This document shows positions 19,190 through 29,429 of a DNA stretch of 64,000 bases, piece after piece. Under the pieces are notes generated by a model. It was not told the origin of the DNA, searched no databases, and saw nothing but the letters and a program-made list of their open reading frames with translations. The DNA comes from Diplonema japonicum. Its lineage: Eukaryota; Euglenozoa; Diplonemea; Diplonemida; Diplonemidae. Positions within the stretch are counted from its first letter, which is position 1. Each line of letters begins with the position of its first letter. The position numbers were made by a program, and so were the translations under genes. Location of the stretch: NCBI GenBank assembly GCA_964019335.1, contig OZ025666.1, positions 126,501-190,500 of the forward strand, given 5' to 3'.

Positions 19190-19370
19190 AAGTTTCTTTT
19201 GCTGCAAGTTTTTTTTTTTTTTCTTTTTTCCGCCCCTCTCTCTTTCCCTTTGCTTGTTCTCTTTTCTTCTTTTTTTTTTATCCTTTTGCACAACCGCATT
19301 TCCCCCCCCTATTCCAGAGCCCCGTTGTTGAGGCAGTGGTCGGGGACCAGAGGGAGGGGGTGGGGGAACA

Positions 19371-20035
19371 ATGTCAGGCGAAGGGCAGATTACAACGCTT
19401 CACATCTCCAACTTGCCGGATGACTTCAAAGAACGCGAACTCTTTTTGCTGTACATCGCAATGGAAGGGTTCCAGCACGGGCAATTGAAGTTCAGCAGCC
19501 CGGGGAAGACGCTCGGCTTCGTTACTTTCGAGACCGTGGAACAAGCTGCGGCGGCGATGGAAAAAACAAACGGTTTGGTCTGGAACGGATCCACCCCCGA
19601 GTTCACGCTGAGAGTGGGGTTTGCATCTGCACAGTCTCGTGTCAGAAAGACCGACAAGTCCATCATATCTAACAGACCCAATAGACGGGTCAATTCCTCA
19701 TGGACAGGCTATCGCAGCCCTCCCTCTCAGTACCCACCCGGTCCCCAGTCTCTCCCAGGATCACCTCAGCAAACATCTGGGACCACGCTCTTCGTTGGCG
19801 GGGTGGACCCTGCAATGAACGAGCAAGCTTTGATACACTTGTTTACACTGTATGTGCAATGGAAACCGAAAAAAGCTCCACTTACAGTTACAATCTCACG
19901 AAAATTACCAAAAACGACTCCAAAGCATGGATATGCTTTAACACGCACGAAGAGGCTAAGTACGCCCTCCACCGCATGGATGGATACGTTGGCCAAAACC
20001 AACCGACACCTTTCAAGGTTTGTCAGTTTTTTTTT

Positions 20036-20074
<39 letters not shown>

Positions 20075-20121
20075 CAAACACATCGCAGGTCTCGTTTGCA
20101 AAGTCCGACACAAGGCGGTAA
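19371..20121 (+). CDS. Two-RRM RNA-binding protein, three exons
   Basis: Exons 19371-19849, 19888-20017 and 20089-20121; introns of 38 nt (phase 2) and 71 nt (phase 0), the second containing about 37 consecutive T. The 213-aa product has RRM1 at about 7-85 (TLHISNLPDD as RNP2-like, KTLGFVTFET as RNP1-like) and RRM2 at about 138-213 (TLFVGGVDP, KAWICFNTHEEAKYAL), closing with VSFAKSDTRR and TAA. The last exon supplies only ten codons but completes the final RRM strand, which supports the splice model. The domain pair resembles proteins of the RBPMS/Cpo type, though the linker is longer. The RNA target is unknown. Confidence 0.82.
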
Positions 20122-20318
20122 CATATCCGCGCGCCCTCCCCTTTTTTTTTTCTTTTAAAGTTCACACACCCTCACACCTAGTGTTTTCGTTTCTTTTCTT
20201 TGCTTTCCTTTTTTTTTTTTTTTTTTTTTTTTTTCTTTTTTTTTTTTGTTCTTATTTTTTTTCTGCTTCAGTCGGTTCGGGGCTTTCTCCTTGCTGTTTC
20301 TTTCTTTTTTTCTTTTCT

Positions 20319-20587
20319 AAGGTGGTGGGGATAACATGGAAATATAAAGAAGTACATCAGATGTGTTGTTCGCTGTTGACCTCCCCGTCGGTCATCACCG
20401 GTAGCGCCCAAGTGGAAGAAGCAGATGCTCTGGGTGGCGAACAGGCAGCAAACTACACGGGCTCAGAATCTTGGTTACCCGGGGCGCCCCGGCTGGGGTT
20501 GAGCTGCACACCGCACGCATTAAGGACACGACGCGGAACGCAGAAGAAGCTACAGCTAGGCCGAGGTGCGCCCCCTGTAATCAAGTA
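20319..20587 (+). repeat. Dispersed repeat R2, copy a
   Basis: Begins CTAAGGTGGTGGGGATAAC and ends CCCCCTGTAATCAAGTA. It matches copy b (63459-63727) over its full length of about 270 bp with scattered substitutions and small indels, and copy c (35951-36100, opposite strand) over the 3' 150 bp. It has no coding capacity. A T-rich tract precedes both + strand copies, and copy a lies just before the decayed recombinase. Confidence 0.85.
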
Positions 20588-20680
20588 AATGGTGCTTGTG
20601 CAGGGTGCCCCCACCGGCTTCCTGTAAATCATCGAGTTTTCTTTTCTTTCTTTCTTTTTTTTTTTTTATTTATTTTTTTG

Positions 20681-21280
20681 CCCCCCTCCCTAGTGTTTTT
20701 GGTTGGGGACCCCATAAATAAAGTAGACTTTATTTATTTTCCCTTGTTTTGGCTAGAAACATCAAAAAAAGTAACTTTATTTTTTTCCTCATGTTTCTTG
20801 CAAGTTTGTGATCAGTGGTGGCTGAACTAAGAGAACATGTAAAGAACGAGCGTTTCTTCTCTCCAAATAAGAGATGACAAGCCAACTGAAGCAGTGCTTG
20901 GGAAGACCGCTTTCTATGAGTTAGGTAAGATTGTTGCATGTGAGTTGATGCTCCCCAAAGTTGACTTGTTAACGGGCCATACGTTTAGGCGCTCTTGTGC
21001 TACGCAAGCCGCTGCCAGCGGGGCCACATCATCCCAAAGCGAGGCAATGGCCAGGACGTACGTGGACCAAAGCCCACTTTCTCAAGGCACAATGTGCGAC
21101 AAGACCCATCCACCAAGCCAGCCACCTTCACCCAGGCCGAGCAGAAGAAGTAGTAGACAGAGTCTGACTAGTAGTTCGACTACTAGTTCTCCCCTTTTTT
21201 CTTTTCTTTTCTGCCATTATTTATTTTTTAGCATGCCAAAAATAAAACGTCCCCAGCCAAAAAACACTAGGTCGGAGGGC
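20681..21280 (+). mobile_element. Decayed element with imperfect inverted termini around a tyrosine-recombinase fragment
   Basis: The segment 20681-20713 (CCCCCCTCCCTAGTG...) is an imperfect inverted match of 21249-21280 (...CACTAGGTCGGAGGGC), giving candidate terminal inverted repeats of about 32 bp. Just inside the left end is the perfect 11-bp palindrome ATAAATAAAGT/ACTTTATTTAT (20714-20737). Between the ends lies a recombinase remnant. Whether the inverted termini belong to the recombinase element or to a nested non-autonomous one is not clear. Confidence 0.5.
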
Positions 21281-21295
21281 AAAAACGATAAATAA
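20870..21295 (+). pseudogene. Crypton-like tyrosine recombinase, C-terminal fragment
   Basis: The translation contains LLTGHTFRRSCATQAAASGA, matching the box that in Crypton-type and related tyrosine recombinases carries the catalytic HxxR (His codon at 20978, Arg at 20987), followed by SEAMARTYVDQS with the likely nucleophile Tyr at 21059. Upstream, LGKTAFYELGKIVACELMLP fits the helix before the box. The segment between the HxxR box and the Tyr is several residues shorter than in intact relatives, so the usual His/Trp position is missing, and the N-terminal half is absent. It is therefore a broken copy. After the Tyr the frame becomes Ser- and Thr-rich without homology. Confidence 0.6.
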
Positions 21296-21299
21296 AATC

Positions 21300-22093
21300 A
21301 CAGATTCTGCTATTAAAGTGGACTTTATTTTACCAAAACCAATAGTTTTTTTTTTTTTCATTCTCTAGATCTCGTCTTTCTGCTCTGGGCTTCTTTTTAC
21401 GAGTTGAGAGAGAGAGGGGGGAGGAGGGGGAAATAAAAGTGGCAGTACAAATCTATGTTTTGGAGTAATGGAAGTACATTCAAGTTATTCACCCTGCAAC
21501 AAGGTGGGTGAAAAGAAACACAGAAACAAAACGAAAGCAATTTGTATTTAGGCCTGTGTGAAGCTTTTGAGCCGAAGAACTGAAAAGAAAACGACTTTAC
21601 CGCTCGGACTAAAAGGTGGTATTTGGATTAGGGACGGGTAAAAAAAGGGAGTTGGTGAACACACTTGTTTTTTTCTTTTTTCTTTTTGTTGTTCTTGGTT
21701 TGTTTCTTTCTTAAAGGGTGCTTGTCCGGAAAAGTGGTTTCTTATGTGCCAAGTCGGTTTATGCTTTGATATTCAATCTTTCCCTGCCATAATGACCCCA
21801 GAGTCAGCGCCCTCCCTTTTTTCGTGGTAATCAATGGTCTTTGGGTAGGACACTAGACTAATTTCCCCCACAGGATCTCACAATGATTACGCAGACGAAA
21901 GAAAGAAAGGTAGAAAAAAGCAATTCCCCCTCGCAGACCTCGTGCCCTTCTTAATTTAGTCACATTTGCTTCCTCCTTTTTCCCTTCTTCATTTCTCCTT
22001 GCCTTTTTTCTTTTCATGTTATCTCTGGCACATTGTATTATCGATTTTGAACACATACAACGAACTCATTTATCAACCGTGCTGCATCGACAT
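21300..22093 (+). other. Intergenic spacer before tRNA-Ile, no gene seen
   Basis: Nearly 800 bases of mixed AT-rich sequence. It begins with AAGTGGACTTTATTTTACC, related to the palindrome inside the element just upstream, so decayed element sequence may extend a little past 21300. No conserved ORF, snRNA or 5S rRNA signature is recognised. Confidence 0.45.
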
Positions 22094-22166
22094 GGTCGTG
22101 TAGCTCAGTCGGTAGAGCATTGGTCTAATAAGCCAACGGTCCCAGGTTCGAGCCCTGTCACGACCA
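22094..22166 (+). tRNA. tRNA-Ile (AAT)
   Basis: A 73-nt cloverleaf. The acceptor stem GGTCGTG pairs with CACGACC, with discriminator A. The D arm is GCTCAGTCGGTAGAGC. The anticodon stem TTGGT/GCCAA encloses loop CTAATAA with anticodon AAT (read as IAU after editing). The T arm is CAGGTTCGAGCCCTG. It lies 42 nt before the start of the EF-hand gene at 22209, on the same strand, so it sits where that gene's 5' trans-splicing region would be expected. Confidence 0.95.
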
Positions 22167-22208
22167 ATCTTTTTATCCCCTTTTCCAAAAGGTGAGAGTA
22201 AATTAAAA

Positions 22209-24609
22209 ATGGCCACTTTCAAGGTTCGTGTTGCATGCGATCTCTACGGCTCGAAACACAATGCCATGTTCCTGTTCAAGCCTCCTCCGTCTGCTCTTGA
22301 CGAGATTATTGCTGAGGCGCAGAGGTTCTATCAAGAAGAAGCCGAGAACAGGAAGCCGGCGGGGAACCCGGGTCCCGCTTTCCAGATTGTTGCTTTGCAA
22401 ATATACGCGGTTTCTGGGAGATGGGAGGATGTTGTTAACGTTGACCAGTTGACAGACGGGTGTCAGTTGTATGCGTTCCAACAGCAGAATGCGGCACATC
22501 AGGATAACTTCGGTGCTATTCCTGAGGCAATCACTGAGGATCTTGAACCTGCATTCGATGGGCAGAGACCGATCACGGTACAGACAGTTGATGGTCCGAG
22601 GGAGCTCCAGGCCTTCGAAATGCTGGACTTGAAAAAAGATGGTATCATCACATTAGACGAGATGGTCGAGGCGTTCCAAGGATTGCACCTCAGGTTCACG
22701 CCTTCACAAGTGCAAGATTTGTTCGTGGTTGCTGACGAGGACAGGGATGGTGTGGTTACCAGGGAAGAGTTCGATAAGTTCGCTGTTAGATTCCCGACCG
22801 TTATCGACTCCATCCACCAAAAGAAGATCGACGACGAGGTTCTCGAGAAGGGTCAGGTTGTTCTCCGCGACGCTCAAGCTGCGCTTCATGCAGAACAAGA
22901 AGTCGAAAAGAAGCTTCTTGAGGATGCTGCTTCCGCATCAAAGAGGGTCCGAGACCTCATGGGACAGATTGCAGACCACAAGATGAACCAAGAAGTGGCT
23001 CTGCAACGTAAACCCGTCGTCGAAGCTCAGCAGCAGCAGCTCATCGAACAAGAACTTGCTTTGGCAGCACAGAAGGAGAAGTTAAAGCAAGCACAGGAAG
23101 ACATCAGGAGGGACATCGAAGAGCAGCTGAACAATGTGTCTACTTCCGTTGGGCTCATCCACAGAGAGTTGACTCCCACCCATCACCAGCAGCAAGCGTA
23201 CCCCGACGCACTCCAAGAGCACATTTCCGCTCAGGTGGATGAAGGTAGACAAGTGTCTGCGTCCTCAAACACTTCGTCGTTTTTCCTGCCCTCCGAGTCA
23301 CCGCGTGTGTCGCACCCTCAGCAGGGTCACTCGCATCTCCCCGCCGCTTGGGACGATTCTCTTCCGCCTACTCCTGCAACGAGGCCCAAGCTTCCCGTCG
23401 GTACTGAGGTCGAGGCGTGCAACTTTGAAACTAAACCCGAGTTCAACGGTTTGAGGGGGAAAGTTGTTGCCTTGAGGGAAGATGGGAAAATTGCTGTTGA
23501 CTTTGTGATCAGAGGCGGCCTCACGCTTGACATGCTTGCAAATAACATCAGAGCTGTGCCTTCACCCACGTTCCCGCCTATTGGCACTGATGTTGAGACT
23601 ACTGGGCCTGCTAAGGCAACAGCAGGGGGTTTTGTCGATTTGAGGGGGCAAACTGGAAAGGTTGTTGGTTGCCGCAGCGGAACACTCCTGTGCGAATTCC
23701 CCCCTAAGGCTGGGCTTTTCGAGATCAAGCCGCAACACGTCCTCCCTATGGAAGGGCCCCCGTCTGGACAGCAGATCATGTCTGCAGTTACCGAGCTATC
23801 TAAGAGACAGGCCCCTCAGGACAATATGGCCATCGAGCTGGAAAAGGCCAGAAGGGAGGCAGAGGTTTTAAGGAAAGAACTTAATGCTGAGAGGACGAAA
23901 TCGCGATCCCAGGCTCCGCAGAGCCCCAACCCCGAGGTCCAAGCAGCCTTGGAGAGGCTGGGCAATTTGAGTTCACCACAGGGGGCCAACCCTTTTATCT
24001 CTGCTCTTCCCACCTCACCAGTTCAGGTATTTCCATGTGCAGCAAAATATTATCACAGTTCCCTCCGACCCTTGTGCCTTCCTCTCTCCTTCCTACCACA
24101 AATGCCTTAAATGCCACGGTGTGTTAACTTAACTGAATTAAACAATCGACAGGACACATCTGCAGTGTGGAGTTCCAATGCCCGCAATCTGAGCCCTGCT
24201 AGGCATGCTAAGGTATGTAAGCAACAAATATCTAATTTCGACCCTGGGCATGCAGAATCCCCCTTGGCGCAGTCGGTAGCGCGTCAGGCTGTTAACCTGC
24301 AGGTCGTTGGTTCGAACCCAACAGGGGGAGTTTTTCACCGAATCTTTATTTGAAGTGGTGAATCCCAGGGCTTTCTTTTTTTGTAATTGGTCTTATCTCC
24401 AAACAACACAGGCTTCGAACAGCCCTGCTGCTGATAGGTACACTTCGCTGCTTCCTTCTACACAAGAGATTCTTAACAAGGTGCATGCTTCTATGTCACC
24501 GCCTGTCGCTTCTGGAGCAAGTGTTGCTGCCACCTTGGCAGGCACGCCACCCAGTTTGAAGAAGCCAACCACATACTCTCTGGGCCCTATTGACCTTTCT
24601 GAGATTTAG
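22209..24609 (+). CDS. EF-hand coiled-coil protein with tRNA-bearing intron, three exons
   Basis: Exons 22209-24026, 24153-24212 and 24412-24609; introns of 126 and 199 nt, both phase 0. The product is 691 aa. The N-terminal 100 residues (MATFKVRVACDLYG...) look like a small globular domain. EF-hand-like loops follow (DLKKDGIITLDE and DEDRDGVVTREE, about 138-190), then a coiled coil (about 205-320). Next come two similar small domains of the CAP-Gly or SH3-like kind (FNGLRGKVVALREDGKIAVDF and LRGQTGKVVGC), a short coiled coil and a Ser/Pro-rich tail. It resembles the gene at 33982 in the EF-hand/coiled-coil order. A calcium-responsive flagellar component, for example of the paraflagellar rod, is a reasonable guess but unproven. 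Intron 2 contains a complete tRNA-Asn. Confidence 0.8.
24258..24330 (+). tRNA. tRNA-Asn (GTT) inside a protein-gene intron
   Basis: A 73-nt cloverleaf. The acceptor TCCCCCT pairs with AGGGGGA, discriminator G. The D arm is GGCGCAGTCGGTAGCGC. The anticodon stem has four good pairs (CAGG/CCTG) and one mismatch at its base, with loop CTGTTAA and anticodon GTT. The T arm is GTTGGTTCGAACCCAAC. It lies wholly within intron 2 (24213-24411) of the EF-hand gene and on the same strand. Confidence 0.93.
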
Positions 24610-25057
24610 ATCCATTGTATACTTATGAGTGAAGCAAACGAGGCTTGTGTACTTGGTCTCTTTTGTTTCTCTTCCTTTCACCCTTCTCTCCTTTTTTTAA
24701 AAAAAAAAAACTCAAAGAGCTTACTTCCTCTCGTAGAATACCCCTTCTCTTTCCCACCTCTTGGAGTTCACAAGATGCTCCTTTGTGATTTCGCTTCCTC
24801 TCCTTGTATTTTGTTTTTTGTTCTTTTATTTGTCCCCTTCGCTACTTGTTGTTGTTTTATCTTTGCCCCTGTTCCCAATCCACTGTCCTTTCCCCCCCCC
24901 TCTTTTTTGTTCCCTTTTTTTTTCAGTGCGAAAAGAAAAGAGAAACCGATGGGGGAAAAGAAAATACCCATCGTTCCCGAACCTTGATTATCTTCCATTT
25001 CGTCTTTTTCTTCTTTTGCAGGATATTATTCCATCACAGATAACCATCATCCACAAA
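24610..25057 (+). other. Pyrimidine-rich spacer before the FAD oxidase gene
   Basis: About 450 bases, strongly T/C-rich. The FAD oxidase frame is open through much of it, but the translation is a hydrophobic, Phe/Leu/Pro-rich artefact of the pyrimidine tract. CTTTTGCAGGATATT at about 25013-25027 and CATCACAG at about 25032-25039 are plausible acceptors before the ATG at 25058. Confidence 0.5.
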
Positions 25058-26674
25058 ATGAAATCACTGCTTATTGCTAGCATGTTAATGCTTTGTGCAG
25101 GAGGTGCCGAAGCATGGGGTGGGTACCATAGAGGATACAGGTACAGTCTGCCTGGAGATTGGTTGTGGCCGTCTGACAGCCAATTTATGTGGTTCAAGCA
25201 TTTTATCTCTGGGGAAGTGCATGTAAAAGGGGATGACACGTATGCCCCGTACACGTTTAGCACAAGGACTAACCTCCCTCAGCCCGCCGTAATGGTGTTC
25301 CCTGACTGCGTTAGGGACATCCAAAAGACTCTGCGATTCGCGAGGTGGCACAACATGAGGATCTCTGTGTTAAGTACAGGGCATCACATGGATGTGAGGA
25401 ACATTGCCGACAACGCTGTGCATATCGTGATGAGCAACTTTAACGAGAAGACCCTCATTGATGCTGGGGACGACAAGCATATCCAAGTGGGCCCGGGTCA
25501 AACCTTCGGCGAAATCACCGACTTTGTTCAGGAAGAAACCTATGGTGAATGGGTTATCGCAACTGGCGCCGATAGCACAGTGGGTCCCTATGGCTGGTCA
25601 ACCGGCGGCGGCCACGGCTACCTCAGCAGAAAGTATGGCCTTGGTGCTGACCACCTTGTTTCCCTCCGTGTGGTCCTCACAAACGGGAGGGTTGTAACCG
25701 CCTCGGAACACAGGCATCGAGAACTCTTCAGGTCCCTCCGTGGGAGCGGTGGATCTGCATACGGTATCACTGTTAGCATGAGGTTCAAGCTTCACCCCAC
25801 ACCAGAGAAAGTCACAACCTTCTTTGGTGCCTTTTTCCCTCAGTCCCCTGATCACTCTGCCCTCATCATGCAGAGCTACCACAATTTCATCTCAGGTGCG
25901 ACGAAGGAATCTGGCGGCTACTACCTCACGATGGGTTTCATCCCTGGAAACCCTGTATTTATCGTGTCCTTCTGCTATGGCGATGACTGCGACCAGCACA
26001 TCTCAAAGCTGTCAGGGATCCCGGGGTGCGTACCGGGGCTGCTCCCAGGAAACTGCCAGCAGAACAACACCGATACCTACTACAACCTGGTAAACGCCCT
26101 GGCCCCTTCTGCGGGCGGCAACCAGTACACTATTTCGACGTCGGTGTCTGCCGACAAAGCTTTGGACCTTATCAACACAACCACTGCATGGGTGCTAAAA
26201 CCCGAGACCATCCCGATGACGAAGTTCTGCACACAGAGCTCTGTGTTAGGTGGGGAGATGAAGAACCTTGACCTCGACGGTGAGTCGACCTCTGTGTCGC
26301 CTGGGATGCGTAACGCGGACATCCAGGTGACTTGCGTGGGAACATGGGCAGACAGTGCGACCGTGCCGCAGAGGGAGCAGATGGTGTCGGACATGGACAC
26401 ATGGGGTGAAGCTACCATCAAGCCTTTCGGGACTGGGTGGGTGTACTGGAATGAGCCGCAGCACAACTTCCCTGCAAACGACTGGAAGGAGCGCTACTGG
26501 GGCGACATGAGCAACTACAACAGGCTCTTCAGGACGAAGCAGAGATATGACCCTTGGAACTCCATCACCTGCTACCACTGCGTCGGCTGGGACTTCGCGG
26601 AGACCGTCGACCCTGCTGTGTGTCCCGAGCAGGACTGCACCTGTTCTAACAACCCTAAGGGCGCTTGTAACTAA
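25058..26674 (+). CDS. Secreted FAD-linked oxidase (berberine-bridge-enzyme-like)
   Basis: 538 aa. The signal peptide MKSLLIASMLMLCAGGAEA is followed by an FAD-binding domain of the PCMH type (about 70-245) and a C-terminal BBE segment (ERYWGDMSNYNRLFRTKQRYDPW). His109/His110 in the STGHHMD stretch align with the histidine that covalently binds FAD. The position that in bicovalent family members is Cys (GxCPTVG) is Asp172 here (GADSTVG), so only single covalent attachment is expected. GWSTGGGHGYLSRKYG is the conserved glycine loop. It probably oxidises a carbohydrate or alcohol outside the cell or in an endomembrane lumen. The start is chosen at the signal peptide. Confidence 0.88.
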   Translation: MKSLLIASMLMLCAGGAEAWGGYHRGYRYSLPGDWLWPSDSQFMWFKHFISGEVHVKGDDTYAPYTFSTRTNLPQPAVMVFPDCVRDIQKTLRFARWHNMRISVLSTGHHMDVRNIADNAVHIVMSNFNEKTLIDAGDDKHIQVGPGQTFGEITDFVQEETYGEWVIATGADSTVGPYGWSTGGGHGYLSRKYGLGADHLVSLRVVLTNGRVVTASEHRHRELFRSLRGSGGSAYGITVSMRFKLHPTPEKVTTFFGAFFPQSPDHSALIMQSYHNFISGATKESGGYYLTMGFIPGNPVFIVSFCYGDDCDQHISKLSGIPGCVPGLLPGNCQQNNTDTYYNLVNALAPSAGGNQYTISTSVSADKALDLINTTTAWVLKPETIPMTKFCTQSSVLGGEMKNLDLDGESTSVSPGMRNADIQVTCVGTWADSATVPQREQMVSDMDTWGEATIKPFGTGWVYWNEPQHNFPANDWKERYWGDMSNYNRLFRTKQRYDPWNSITCYHCVGWDFAETVDPAVCPEQDCTCSNNPKGACN

Positions 26675-27123
26675 AATATTTCCGCTGTTTTTCTATATTA
26701 TGTGGGTTTGGTACTAACAGTGATACATTGTCGGTAGAAACACACTTTTATTCTTGTTTCCTTTTCTTGTTTGTTTTCCCCTGTGTGCGAATGCTTTTTG
26801 AGTGCTAACCGACCAACACCTGGTTAACCAGAGAGGATCACGTGTGATGATTTTCCCTACTTCTCCGTCTGGAAGACCGATGGAAGCATCAAGACGGCCC
26901 CCCTTCCCCTCCCATATCTTGTTGCGATGGCTCAACATTCTCCGACCTTATCTATTGTCAAATCGAATACTGCGATGCTCATCCTCGCAATAAAGGCGGC
27001 AGGAAAAAAAAAATGCGATTTCTCTTTCACAAACTCGTTCCTCTTGTTTTTCCTTTTTACCTATTACCCTACTAGTTATCTATATCCCTGTTACTCCTTT
27101 TTATATTTTAAACGGCACGGCTT

Positions 27124-27163
<40 letters not shown>

Positions 27164-27178
27164 CACGAAATAAATAAA
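26675..27178 (+). other. Intergenic spacer with A33 run
   Basis: About 500 bases without a supportable gene. It holds a run of 33 A at 27126-27158 just before the kinase start, and a T/C-rich stretch before it. The purine run directly ahead of an ATG recurs at several genes in this window. Confidence 0.5.
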
Positions 27179-29321
27179 ATGACAGATGCAAGGGTTCGAA
27201 AAGAAGAGATACACAGCAGGAAGTTTGAGCGGGACAGCAAGATGGGCAGGGTGTATGTAAAGCAGAAGAGGCTTGGGCAAGGGGCATTCGGTGAAGGGTG
27301 GTTGTGCGCCGACAGGATCGAGAAAAGGATGGTAGTAGTGAAGATCGGGTCCTGTCCAATTCTGTCGGACAAGGAGGAGTACAACGCGAAGAAAGAGGTG
27401 TGCATCATGCAAGCAATGAACCACCCGAATGTAGTAAAATTCTACGAAGCATGGATCGAGCGCAACGCATCTGGCGACGAGCGTCTTCACATCGCAATGG
27501 AGTACTGCGACTCCGGCGATATCGGAAGTCTACTGAAGAAGAAGCTGAACGACGATCGCAACCTACGCATATTGTCGACCATTGCCAACGAAGCACGCAA
27601 ACAATGCGGCACCATTATCAAAGGACACTACGTCGACGATCTCCTATGCGACAAGGACCTCTTCAACTCCATGCACTCCAAAGTCACGCACATCACAGAG
27701 CGCATCTACACCGACACCGTCGAAAAGGAAGGTAGGATCAATTCCTGGAGCCTCGCTGAGCTCGAAAGCTGGTTGGTGCAGCTCCTGTGGGGCATCTGGT
27801 ACATCCACAAGAAGAAGGTTGTCCACCGCGATATCAAGCCTGACAACATCTTCCTCACAGGAGGCGGCAAGATCATTAAAATCGGCGATTTCGGAGTCTC
27901 CGGCCTCCAAGCCCACACCAACGCGAACCTTTCCACGCGCGCAGGAACACCCCTCTACATGGCCCCTGAGATGTGGGACGGCGGCTCCTACACCGACCGC
28001 GTCGACGTCTTTGCCTTGGGTATTATGTTTTATGAGCTATGCGGCTTAGTCCGCGCTTACGAAGCCACGTTCCCCATGGCCGAGAAGTGGGGCGGTGCAT
28101 GGAGCGCTCGCAGCATCAAGTTCCTCAAGCGTCAAATCGTGTACCCCACCGTGAGGCCCATGCACCTCCCGCAGAAGCAAATCGAAGCAAGCTTCTTCGA
28201 AGTCATAAAGACCATGATCAGAAAGGATCCGAAGGTGAGGCCTACTGCTGGTCAAGTACTGCGCTCCATCAGAATGCAGGCTGTCGCAAGGAGGGTGCTC
28301 GAAACCTTCAGAGACGCAGGGATGACACACGGAGGCGACCCCCTCGTGCAGAACACCGACCAGCGCCACCAGAACATCTACAACCCTGCCAACAACCAGT
28401 ACACGCTGCATGACACGGCGCGCTTCCAGTGCAGCAGCCACGACTCGGAGGTGCTGATGATGACGTCAAGGTCGACGCGCCTCTCGATCCGTGAGAGGCC
28501 TTCGTTCGAGGAGAGGACGATCGGGTACCTCACCAACGGGGACATCGTCGAGGTCATGGAACGTGTGGCGCATGAGGGTGTTGAGTGGTTGAAGTTCGAG
28601 CACGGCTACTGCATCGCAAAGCACGACGGGAAGCGTTTGATGACACCATGCCCAGAAGATCTTCTCTGCAGAGACGAAGCAGGGATGGAGGTGCTGGGGG
28701 CTTACGGCGCAGTTCTACAAGATGTACACGGTCTACTGAAGGATGCCTTGAGGGACAGGATTGACAAGGCGAAGGGGTCTGCTGAAAGTAATTTGAAGGA
28801 ACCGAAGAAAGCAGCACGCAGGAGCAGCTCGCCTGTCGCTGTGGGTGTTGTGAAGCGAAACTGCTCGCCTGCAAGGAGGGCATCATCGCCTGCCGTTGGC
28901 AAGCCTGCAGGCCCCGCCCCACAGCCCCAGCCGAAGAAGGCACCTGTAATGGAGCCGTTTTTGCAGCGCAACTCACCTGTTAAACGTAGGCCTTCGAACT
29001 CGCCTGTTGTGAAGAGGCTCTCTGCCCCTCAGCGTAGGACGTCGTCCCCTGTCAGGAGATGCAGCAGCCCAGTGCGGTCCCCCATTACCAGACCCGCTAG
29101 AACACCATCTCCCGTCAGGAAGGAGGAGGTAAAGTTGCCTGCTAAAAAGTTAAAAGAACAGGTCATCACAAGGCTTGGGAAGGACGAGGCAAAGAGGCTG
29201 TATCAGGAGTACTTTGGATGCTACGAGAGCTGCATCGCCAAGGGGAAGATGAAGCCTGGGGGCACGTGCCAGCAGTTGCAAAAGTACGAACTCGCGCTTC
29301 ATTTGTATGTTTTAGGACAAG

Positions 29322-29360
<39 letters not shown>

Positions 29361-29429
29361 AGAAAACTCGGCAACGACGGAAACTTGGTGAGCAACATCA
29401 GAAAGTGCGCTGAGATGCAGTTTCAGTGA
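27179..29429 (+). CDS. NEK-like Ser/Thr protein kinase, two exons
   Basis: Exons 27179-29304 and 29363-29429, joined over a 58-nt phase 2 intron that contains a run of 38 A; the spliced end reads KLGNDGNLVSNIRKCAEMQF. Unspliced, the frame would run into poly-Lys. The 730-aa protein has a kinase domain at about 25-360: glycine loop GQGAFGEG, Lys55, HRDIKPDN (Asp218), DFG (Asp237) and GTPLYMAPE. An insert of about 60 residues separates the N-lobe from the HRD region. After an SH3-like segment (about 420-480) comes a low-complexity tail with repeated SSPVRR-type motifs, likely phosphorylated. The kinase subdomains are closest to NEK kinases, many of which act at flagella and basal bodies. Confidence 0.85.

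Noticed and set aside
20122-20588. Long Phe-rich extension of the RRM frame past the second intron
   Set aside because: It reads through poly-T and the R2 repeat. Splicing out 20018-20088 gives a natural RRM end and stop.
24761-25057. Hydrophobic N-terminal extension of the FAD oxidase
   Set aside because: It is encoded by the pyrimidine-rich acceptor region. The ATG at 25058 begins a clear signal peptide.
29305-29413. Poly-Lys C-terminus of the kinase
   Set aside because: It results from reading the A38 run inside an intron; the spliced version gives a normal C-terminus and stop at 29429.
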